Assembly: GCA_913062955.1 (NCBI GenBank)
Contig: CAJXZP010000020.1
Location: 1-60,315, forward strand
Source: an uncultured Flavobacteriales bacterium
Lineage (GTDB): Bacteria; Bacteroidota; Bacteroidia; Flavobacteriales_G; Salibacteraceae
Reading direction: 5' to 3'
Length of the DNA: 60,315 bases
Positions 54,391-60,315 of this stretch are shown piece by piece. The notes beneath the pieces are model-generated. The model ran no database searches, was not told the DNA's origin, and saw only the letters and a program-made list of their open reading frames with translations. A program made the translations under genes and the position numbers. Numbering within the stretch: the first letter of the stretch is position 1; every line of letters starts with the position of its first letter.

Positions 54391-55359
54391 ATGTCAGTTT
54401 TAGTATTAGCCGGTACAGCCGAGAATAAAGTATTGAAATCTGCTTTTGAAGCAGTTTCTTATGGGGCGAAAATTGCATCAGATGCAGGTACCGATTTACA
54501 TGTAATCGCTTTTGGAGGCGCTTCTTCTGAAGATTTAATGGGTCTAGGTACCTATGGTGCCAACGCTATTTTTGTGGAGAAGAGTATTAACAATACACAA
54601 CCTTTCCAAATGGCAAATGCGATGACCGAAATAGCGGGCAAAGTTGGAGCAACCATCATTGTGGTTTCTTACGATGAAACTGGTAAAGCGGTAGCTCCAA
54701 TTGTTTCTGCTAAAATGAAAGCCGGTTTAGTAGCTGGGGTTGTTGATTTTGCAGATGTGAGTAACGGGGTTATTGTGAAAAAATCTGTTTTTTCTGGGAA
54801 AGCTTTCGCTCGTGTAAAGTTTAATAGTGAAGTCGCTATTATTGGTCTAACTCCTAACTCTGTTGGAGCTAAAGAAATGGCGGGTTCTCCTGAAGTAAAA
54901 GACGCAAACACCACTATGGGTGATGCTCGTATTACTTTAAAAGAAACTAAAAAAGAAGATTTAGGGGGGCAAGTTCCTCTTCCCGAAGCGGAATTAGTGG
55001 TTTCCGCAGGTCGTGGATTGAAAGGCCCTGAAAACTGGGGTATGATTGAAGAATTAGCATCTATTCTAGGGGCAACAACAGCTTGTTCTCGTCCAGTATC
55101 TGATTTAGATTGGAGACCTCACCATGAACATGTGGGACAAACAGGTTTGGCTATTCGTCCAAATTTGTATATTGCAATTGGTATTTCAGGAGCAATTCAA
55201 CATCTTGCAGGTGTAAATGCCTCTAAAGTAATTGTAGTGATCAATACAGATCCAGAAGCTCCTTTCTTTAAAGCAGCGGATTACGGAATTGTAGGAGATG
55301 CTTTTGAAGTAGTTCCTAAATTGATTGAAGCAGCAAAAGCTTTTAAAGCAAATAACTAA
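54391..55359 (+). CDS. etfA: Electron transfer flavoprotein, alpha subunit
   Basis: 322 residues. The C-terminal FAD domain has the classic VVSAGRGLKGPENWGMIEEL block (about 208-227) and GQTGLAIRPNLYIAIGISGA (about 250-269). It forms the heterodimer with EtfB from the gene 2 bp upstream. The downstream DUF151 gene, 20 bp away, may share the transcript. Confidence 0.97.
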   Translation: MSVLVLAGTAENKVLKSAFEAVSYGAKIASDAGTDLHVIAFGGASSEDLMGLGTYGANAIFVEKSINNTQPFQMANAMTEIAGKVGATIIVVSYDETGKAVAPIVSAKMKAGLVAGVVDFADVSNGVIVKKSVFSGKAFARVKFNSEVAIIGLTPNSVGAKEMAGSPEVKDANTTMGDARITLKETKKEDLGGQVPLPEAELVVSAGRGLKGPENWGMIEELASILGATTACSRPVSDLDWRPHHEHVGQTGLAIRPNLYIAIGISGAIQHLAGVNASKVIVVINTDPEAPFFKAADYGIVGDAFEVVPKLIEAAKAFKANN

Positions 55360-55379
55360 AAACTATTAATACCTAGGTT

Positions 55380-55958
55380 GTGGCAATAAAAATTGAGCTT
55401 ATTCTTCATGGTTTGGAGTACGGAAAGACTTCTGCCGGTGCGTATCTTTTGCTTCTAAAAGAAAAAGAGGGTAGACGTAGGATGCCTATTGTTATTGGTG
55501 GTCCGGAGGCACAAGCCATTGCGGTCGTATTAGAAAATATGAAGCCACAAAGACCCTTTACACATGATACTTTTAAAAATGTAATGGATGCGTTCCATTT
55601 ACGGTTAAAGGAAGTGCTAGTTTACAACCTAGTGGACGGTATATTTTATGCCAAAATAATTGTCACAGATGGAATAACGGAGCACGAGATTGATTCTCGT
55701 AGCTCCGATGCCATCGCTATGGCAGTTCGATATGATGCTCCCATATTTGTCTATAATTTTATTCTAGATAAAGCAAGTATGCCTATCGAGCCAATTGATG
55801 ATGAGTTTATTGAAGAAGAGGAAGTAGAGGTAAGTACTGAAAATGACTTGTCAAAAATGTCTATGGATGACTTAACGGAAAAACTAAATGCAGCCCTCGA
55901 AACCGAGGATTATGAAGCTGCATCCAAATATAGAGATGAAATAAATAAAAGAGGCTAG
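55380..55958 (+). CDS. Bifunctional nuclease family protein (DUF151) with UVR motif
   Basis: 192 residues from a GTG start (AIKIELILHGLEYGKTSAG). The bifunctional nuclease domain (BFN/DUF151, about 1-135) has LPIVIGG-like MPIVIGGPEAQAIAV and HEIDSRSSDAIAMAVRY. The C-terminal 40 residues carry a UvrB/UvrC-type helix (MSMDDLTEKLNAALETEDYEA). Proteins of this family were reported to have DNase and RNase activity in plants; the bacterial role is unclear. The start is GTG, 20 bp after etfA. Confidence 0.88.
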   Translation: MAIKIELILHGLEYGKTSAGAYLLLLKEKEGRRRMPIVIGGPEAQAIAVVLENMKPQRPFTHDTFKNVMDAFHLRLKEVLVYNLVDGIFYAKIIVTDGITEHEIDSRSSDAIAMAVRYDAPIFVYNFILDKASMPIEPIDDEFIEEEEVEVSTENDLSKMSMDDLTEKLNAALETEDYEAASKYRDEINKRG

Positions 55959-56042
55959 TGCGCTGGTTCTTTTGATGCTACTTTTTCATTTCGTATTCTA
56001 TTCCAAAATTATTTTACCTTGCCCGTTCTAAAGTTTCCTTTT

Positions 56043-57446
56043 ATGAAAACCATAATTTCTGCTATTTTATTTTTTGGTATTAGTTTATCTGTATCTTCTC
56101 AAACGGATACCTTATCATCCGATACCGCTGGGATTCAACGTAACGATACCCTGGTTTTGAAGCAAATTTTTAATACGGCTTTAACCAGCGGAAAAAGCTA
56201 TGCCGTATTAGATCATTTGTGCAATAAAATTGGAGGAAGATTAAGTGGTTCCGCAGAAGCAGCCAGAGCGGTTGTTTACATGAAGGGAATTATGGAATCG
56301 TACCATTTTGATACCGTATACCTGCAAGAAGTAATGGTTCCTCATTGGGTTCGTGGTGCAAAGGAAAAGGCATTCTTTAAAAGTGGTACGGATCAAATAC
56401 CTGTGGCAATTTGTGCCTTAGGTGGTTCTATCGGTACTAAGGGAAAACCTTTAGCCGCCAATATTGTGGAAGTAAACTCTGTGGCCCAACTAAAAGCACT
56501 TGCAAATTCGGAGGTGAAGGGAAAGATTGTTTTTTTTAACGGGGCCATGAACCCTAAACATATTAGAACCTTTACGGCTTATAGTGAATCTGGAGAACAA
56601 CGTTGGACTGGCCCTTGGGTGGCTCAAGAAAAAGGGGCTGTGGGTGTCATTGTTCGTTCATTGACAACCATTGTAGATAAATTTCCCCATACGGGTAGTA
56701 TGGGTTCCAGGCCCAATACTAAAGGTATTCCATCTGCCGCAATAAGTACATTTCATGCCAACCAATTATCAAAAACATTGGTAGTCAATCCCAAAACGGA
56801 ATTTTCATTTACCATGAATTGCGAAACCCTGGCAGATACACTTTCTTACAATGTTATAGGGGAGATTTGGGGAAGTGAGAAACCAGAAGAGATTGTGGTG
56901 GTTGGTGGACATTTGGACGCTTGGGATAATGGAGATGGGGCCCACGATGATGGAGCCGGTTGTGTGCAGTCTATAGAGGCCTTACGATTATTCAAAGTAT
57001 TAAATATTATTCCCAAAAGAACCATTCGTGCCGTGCTGTTTATGAATGAAGAAAATGGATTGAAAGGTGGAAAAGCGTTCGCAGATTCTGTGAAAAGTCA
57101 AAATCAAAATGTTATAGCAGCTATTGAAAGTGATGCGGGAGGGTTTACACCCCGTTATTTTGTATGTCAAACGCATGATGAGCGATTAACCAAAGCGTCC
57201 GCTTGGTTACCGTTATTCAAACCGTACAGTATTTATGCATTCGAATATGGACATGGTGGTGCAGATATAAGTCCATTAAATGCGAAACAGACCTTATTAA
57301 TAGGGTATCGTCCAGATTCGCAACGGTATTTCGATTACCATCATGCAGGTTCGGATACGTTTGATAAAATTAACCAAAGAGAACTAGAGCTAGGAGGGGC
57401 TAATATGGCTGCCTTGGTTTATTTGTTAAGTGAGCATGGACTTTAG
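56043..57446 (+). CDS. Secreted M28 family zinc peptidase with PA domain
   Basis: 467 residues from the ATG at 56043 (MKTIISAILFFGISLSVSSQ), which gives a clean signal peptide; a TTG eight codons upstream is less likely. A protease-associated insert lies at about 110-240. The M28 zinc motifs are GGHLDAWDNGDGAHDDGAG (near 292-310), NEENG (near 340), ESDAGGF and YHHAGSDTF (near 440). It is an aminopeptidase or carboxypeptidase in the periplasm or outside the cell. Its last 11 bases overlap the broken lipoprotein gene that follows. Confidence 0.92.
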   Translation: MKTIISAILFFGISLSVSSQTDTLSSDTAGIQRNDTLVLKQIFNTALTSGKSYAVLDHLCNKIGGRLSGSAEAARAVVYMKGIMESYHFDTVYLQEVMVPHWVRGAKEKAFFKSGTDQIPVAICALGGSIGTKGKPLAANIVEVNSVAQLKALANSEVKGKIVFFNGAMNPKHIRTFTAYSESGEQRWTGPWVAQEKGAVGVIVRSLTTIVDKFPHTGSMGSRPNTKGIPSAAISTFHANQLSKTLVVNPKTEFSFTMNCETLADTLSYNVIGEIWGSEKPEEIVVVGGHLDAWDNGDGAHDDGAGCVQSIEALRLFKVLNIIPKRTIRAVLFMNEENGLKGGKAFADSVKSQNQNVIAAIESDAGGFTPRYFVCQTHDERLTKASAWLPLFKPYSIYAFEYGHGGADISPLNAKQTLLIGYRPDSQRYFDYHHAGSDTFDKINQRELELGGANMAALVYLLSEHGL

Positions 57447-57894
57447 GATTTTGGATGATTATAAAATATTTATTCTAATTTCTTTAGCCACTGTAATTGG
57501 AGGTTGTGGTTGCCAACCTCCCGTTGAGGAAAGTATTATAGGGAAGAGTTTTTAGACTAAAAAGTATAATACTATTCAAATGGGATGGTATCGTGTAATT
57601 AATAAGGAGGTTTGTGAAGTTGGAGTAAAATTAGAGCTGAATGGTGACTTTACTTATCAAAGAAAAAATTGTGGAGGGGTATCCAAAGGTGAGTACGTTT
57701 TACACGAAGACTCTATTTTATTAATGGAGCGGGAATTTCTGAAAATTGATTCATCCAAATATTTTTCTACTGATTCTATTGCAGATTATAGGTATAGAGT
57801 TTTAGAAAATGGCTATTTATTATCTCAATCAGAATTGAAATCCAATGGGCGAATTATTAAAACAAGAAACCGATTAGAATCCGCCAGTAAGTAA
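57436..57894 (+). pseudogene. Lipoprotein gene interrupted by one in-frame TAG
   Basis: From ATG 57436 the frame encodes a lipoprotein start (lipobox VIGGC, Cys24) and stops at TAG 57553-57555 after 39 residues. The same frame then runs on from codon 57556 through the second fragment (methionine at 57580, MGWYRVINKEVCEVGVKLEL) to TAA at 57894. Reading through the TAG restores one 152-residue lipoprotein, of a type built as a small beta-domain with a cysteine in a YQRKNCGG loop. No alternative signal peptide precedes the second fragment. The single stop is either a nonsense mutation or a sequencing error. Confidence 0.72.
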
Positions 57895-57980
57895 TAATAC
57901 TTATTGCTGGAGCGTATAATTAATTGGAAATAAGTCGTTTTAGTTGTATTTTCGGTGTGTTTAATTCTGATATTAGACAT

Positions 57981-58303
57981 ATGAGAACCTAATTATCCTA
58001 ATATCTTCTTTTATTATTGTTTCTTGTCAAAAGGAAGAAATTAAGGAGTCCAAAGAGCCGTTTCAAATTGAATCTAATGAACAGGATAAAGCAAAGGATT
58101 TCTTTTATAGTGATATTTCTACGGAGCCTGACAATCCAGAGAATGTTGTTTTATGTTGTACTTCTGGGGGTAACGAATTATGTCGTTCTGACCTAAGTCT
58201 CGCAGAAGCTTGTCAGTGGATGCAGGTCTGTAATTCAACTTATCCTGGAGCTTATACTAATTGGACAATAGATGGAGGAAGTACTGCTCCTTGTGTTACC
58301 TAA
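57981..58303 (+). pseudogene. Lipoprotein gene with a frameshift just after the start codon
   Basis: The frame from 57986 to the TAA at 58301 codes for NLIILISSFIIVSCQKEE (signal and lipobox IIVSC) and a 90-residue mature part with seven cysteines (LCCTSGGNELC, EACQWMQVC, APC). It has no ATG in frame: the ATG at 57981 is in another frame and meets TAA after three codons. One added A in the AGAACC stretch at 57984-57989 would give M-R-N-L-I-I, a normal lipoprotein of 107 residues. It therefore looks like a one-base deletion. Confidence 0.65.
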
Positions 58304-58313
58304 AATGGTTGTT

Positions 58314-58646
58314 ATGAAATTTATTTTAATTTTTATTTCTGCTGTAATAATAGGTGTTGGGGCTAGTGCCCAAGAGATTCCATCAAAAAAAAGGTTGCAA
58401 AAAGCAGAGCGATGTTTTAAGGAGAAGAAATATAAAGTAGCAAAGGTTATTTTTGAAAAGGAGGCTTTAAAACAAAAGTCACCTTCTTTATTGCATCGAG
58501 CGGCCTTGTGTTACCAGGAGTTATCAGGAAGGGATTATTGTGAATACTTTAAGTTAATGGTACAAAAAGGAATGGTATTATCTCCGGAGGAATTGTTTTT
58601 CTATTCATTTGATGCCACCACATATAAAAAGATTCCAATCCACTAA
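58314..58646 (+). CDS. Small secreted helical protein
   Basis: 110 residues from the ATG at 58314 (MKFILIFISAVIIGVGASAQ), chosen because it begins a clean signal peptide; ATGs further upstream add residues with no such character. The mature part is helical with a repeated KAxxxFKEKKYKxAKxxFEKEA arrangement resembling one and a half tetratricopeptide repeats (about 30-70). It follows two broken lipoprotein genes on the same strand. Function unknown. Confidence 0.6.
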   Translation: MKFILIFISAVIIGVGASAQEIPSKKRLQKAERCFKEKKYKVAKVIFEKEALKQKSPSLLHRAALCYQELSGRDYCEYFKLMVQKGMVLSPEELFFYSFDATTYKKIPIH

Positions 58647-58686
58647 AAGCGTTGGGTTTACTAGTAATTCAATTTAACCCAAATTG

Positions 58687-58720
58687 TTGTTTTTATTCCG
58701 AAATAAAATAACTACTTTTG
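58687..58720 (+). promoter_or_regulatory. Promoter of the rpsF-rpsR-rplI operon
   Basis: TTG (58687-58689), 23 nt, then TACTTTTG (58713-58720), an exact -7 match. Transcription would begin near 58727. Confidence 0.75.
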
Positions 58721-58724
58721 CCGA

Positions 58725-58738
58725 CCCCAATTTTGGGG
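58725..58738 (+). promoter_or_regulatory. Hairpin in the rpsF leader
   Basis: CCCCAA-TT-TTGGGG lies between the -7 box and rpsF, 20 bp ahead of the ATG. In many bacteria S6 and S18 bind their own leader through a hairpin with a CCG feature; here CCG precedes the stem. It may be such a feedback site, but the resemblance is limited. Confidence 0.4.
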
Positions 58739-58758
58739 AATAATAAAAAACAACAACG

Positions 58759-59103
58759 ATGCAAACAAGGTATGAAACTGTTTTCATTTTGACTCCCGTT
58801 TTATCTGAAGATCAGGTAAAGGAAGCAGTAAGCAAGTTTGAGGGTTTCTTGAAAACTAATGGTGCAACCATGGTACACCAAGAAAACTGGGGTTTACGTA
58901 AATTAGCGTACCCAATTCAAAAAAAATCAACTGGTTTTTATCACTTATTCGAGTTCGAAGGGCCTAATGATATTGTAAGTAAATTTGAGGTAGAGTTCAA
59001 GCGTGACGAACGTGTTTTGAGATTTTTGACCGTGAAAATGGAAAAACATCACATTACATTCGCAGAAAGTCGTAGAAACCTTAAGAAAGAAGCGAAAGCT
59101 TAA
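58759..59103 (+). CDS. rpsF: 30S ribosomal protein S6
   Basis: 114 residues with the S6 pattern ([52 protein letters not shown]). It binds S18 and 16S rRNA in the platform of the small subunit. First gene of the S6-S18-L9 operon. Confidence 0.98.
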   Translation: MQTRYETVFILTPVLSEDQVKEAVSKFEGFLKTNGATMVHQENWGLRKLAYPIQKKSTGFYHLFEFEGPNDIVSKFEVEFKRDERVLRFLTVKMEKHHITFAESRRNLKKEAKA

Positions 59104-59129
59104 TTCATTAATTTTTAAAGACACTAAGA

Positions 59130-59399
59130 ATGGCTTCAAATTCATCAGAAATTAGATATCTATCTCCTATTGCTGTAGAGGTAAAGAAAGATAAATATTG
59201 TAGATTTAAGAAATCAGGAATTAAATATATCGACTATAAAGATTCTAAGTTCCTTTTAAAATTCGTTAACGAGCAAGGTAAATTGCTTCCGAGAAGAATT
59301 ACTGGAACATCTGTAAAGTATCAAAGAAAAGTGGCTACTGCTGTGAAAAGAGCTCGTCACTTGGCTTTAATGCCTTACGTAGCTGATATGTTAAAATAA
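59130..59399 (+). CDS. rpsR: 30S ribosomal protein S18
   Basis: 89 residues, with the S18 core [32 protein letters not shown] and [13 protein letters not shown]. It partners S6 in the platform. It starts 26 bp after rpsF and 14 bp before rplI. Confidence 0.98.
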   Translation: MASNSSEIRYLSPIAVEVKKDKYCRFKKSGIKYIDYKDSKFLLKFVNEQGKLLPRRITGTSVKYQRKVATAVKRARHLALMPYVADMLK

Positions 59400-59413
59400 T
59401 AAGACAGACAGAA

Positions 59414-59860
59414 ATGGATATCATATTAAAAGAAAACATTGAAGGGTTAGGATATGCAAGTGACTTAGTTACTGTAAAAGCAGGTTTCGGAAGAAACTTC
59501 TTAATCCCTACTGGAAAAGCAATTTTAGCAACTGAATCTGCTAAAAAAGTAAGAGAAGAAAATTTACGTCAAAGAGCACATAAAGAGGCTAAGATTGTTG
59601 CAGAAGCTAAAGGTTTCGCAACTAAATTAGAAGCTATGGCTATCAAAATTGGCGCTAAAGTGGGTGAGAGTGGAAAGATTTTCGGATCTGTAAACACCAT
59701 CCAATTAGCGGAAGCAATTAATACCCTAGGTGTTGCTGTGGATAGAAAAAATATCTCTATTATTAATGAGCCAATTAAAAATATTGGTTCTTATGAAGCT
59801 AAAATCAAATTTCATAAAGAAGTGGAATCTACCATATCTTTTGAAGTTATTGGCGAATAA
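59414..59860 (+). CDS. rplI: 50S ribosomal protein L9
   Basis: 148 residues. N-terminal globular domain MDIILKENIEGLGYASDLVT and GFGRNFLIPTGKAI, a long connecting helix (45-75), and the C-terminal domain with GKIFGSVNTIQLAEAI. L9 sits near the L1 stalk base of the large subunit. Last gene of the operon. Confidence 0.98.
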   Translation: MDIILKENIEGLGYASDLVTVKAGFGRNFLIPTGKAILATESAKKVREENLRQRAHKEAKIVAEAKGFATKLEAMAIKIGAKVGESGKIFGSVNTIQLAEAINTLGVAVDRKNISIINEPIKNIGSYEAKIKFHKEVESTISFEVIGE

Positions 59861-59883
59861 GACAATTCATAATTATTTAAAAA

Positions 59884-59915
59884 AGCCGCTAGTCAATTTG
59901 ACTAGCGGCTTTTTT
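59884..59915 (+). terminator. Terminator of the ribosomal operon
   Basis: A 12-bp perfect stem AGCCGCTAGTCA / TGACTAGCGGCT with loop ATT (59884-59910) followed by TTTTT, 23 bp beyond the rplI stop codon. Confidence 0.95.
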
Positions 59916-60315
59916 GTGCTGGAATGTTTTTTATCTCTTTCCTCATGCATTCTTTAGTACAATCTATTGGCTGGAATATTTATTTATATAAGTATGAATT
60001 ATCATCCTTAATGGTTTTGGGTATCTCAGTTGCAAAACGGATGATAAAGATGATTTTCTAAATGCTATCCAATTTGACAATGTTAATGGAATAACTTTTC
60101 CTTTTGTCCCACATCCCACATCCCACATCCATTGTCTTTTGGCCTTTATCCTTTGTCCATCATGCAATATCCATATCCAATATTACCCAGTTTGCAATCT
60201 TCATTTCCATTTCATTAAAATGAATTTCTGTTTTCTTATTTAAGTTAACCTGCTTTCTAGTTCAATAGGTATGGAACACATTCTTCTATTTTTTTTTATC
60301 ATTTGGCATAATATC
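59916..60315. other. Intergenic stretch without a recognised gene
   Basis: 400 bp to the end of the window with no convincing gene or promoter. It contains three copies of the heptamer CCCACAT in a row (60108-60128) and C/T-rich low-complexity sequence, the kind of microsatellite that varies in length among strains. Confidence 0.6.

Noticed and set aside
57553-57555. TAG as a recoded codon (pyrrolysine or suppressor readthrough)
   Set aside because: No sign of a pyrrolysine system or of readthrough context. A second lesion in the next gene makes decay or sequence error more likely.
60108-60128. Heptamer repeat as a regulatory site
   Set aside because: Three copies of CCCACAT in a low-complexity stretch with no neighbouring gene are better explained as a microsatellite.

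Overview
The window is about 60 kb of AT-rich chromosome from a member of the Bacteroidota, most likely a flavobacterial lineage. The evidence is a giant SprB-repeat adhesin with a C-terminal type IX secretion sorting domain, a TonB receptor paired with a DUF4249 lipoprotein, a PorE-like OmpA protein, very short intergenic gaps, and promoters of the form TTG-N(19-23)-TAnnTTTG instead of E. coli-like -35/-10 boxes. No plasmid, phage, integrase, transposase or CRISPR array was seen. Most of it reads as ordinary housekeeping and envelope chromosome.

Layout. 0-3.1 kb: 3' end of the adhesin gene. 3.2-5.5 kb: O-carbamoyltransferase with two small membrane partners (SxtJ- and DUF5989-like). 5.7-8.0 kb: KdnB/KdnA-like enzymes that would make 8-amino-Kdo for LPS. 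8.2-11.4 kb: operon with TauE-like transporter, M20 amidohydrolase, lipoprotein, SCO1, cytochrome c and a 46-residue membrane peptide. 11.5-14.7 kb: glutathione peroxidase, RluA-type pseudouridine synthase, TPR protein. 14.7-15.4 kb: tandem repeats, hairpins, tRNA-Arg and tRNA-Pro. 16-20.5 kb: DUF58 protein, two-component system, small envelope proteins. 20.5-23.4 kb: uvrB and a YebC-family regulator. 23.6-31.6 kb: a wall-related block with a BlaI-type repressor, an M56 peptidase fused to a peptidoglycan amidase, an MBOAT acyltransferase with two SGNH hydrolases, and a LysM protein with a degenerate lytic-transglycosylase domain. 31.7-35 kb: DUF4249/TonB receptor pair. 35-44.5 kb: fumarylacetoacetase-family enzyme, exonuclease, OmpA protein, 2-oxoacid dehydrogenase E2, an unusual glycosyltransferase fusion, recR, Na+/solute symporter. 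44.5-53.3 kb: glutaminyl cyclase, SulP transporter with TetR regulator, a barrel protein, a membrane pyrophosphatase fused to YceI, and E1-beta of a 2-oxoacid dehydrogenase. 53.6-60 kb: etfBA, a bifunctional-nuclease-family protein, an M28 peptidase, two broken lipoprotein genes, and rpsF-rpsR-rplI.

The most unusual items are: (1) a BlaR1-like M56 membrane protease whose sensor position is occupied by an apparently intact zinc amidase, downstream of a BlaI-like gene whose promoter -7 box lies inside a TACA-N2-TGTA operator; (2) a membrane pyrophosphatase with a C-terminal YceI domain, with a decayed YceI-like fragment about 1.2 kb further on; (3) a GT2 glycosyltransferase fused to a phosphoglycosyltransferase-like half whose catalytic core is missing; (4) a LysM protein whose transglycosylase domain has lost its catalytic glutamate; (5) two neighbouring lipoprotein genes near 57.4-58.3 kb, each disabled by a single lesion. 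All functional statements are read from sequence and family knowledge; no database search was run.
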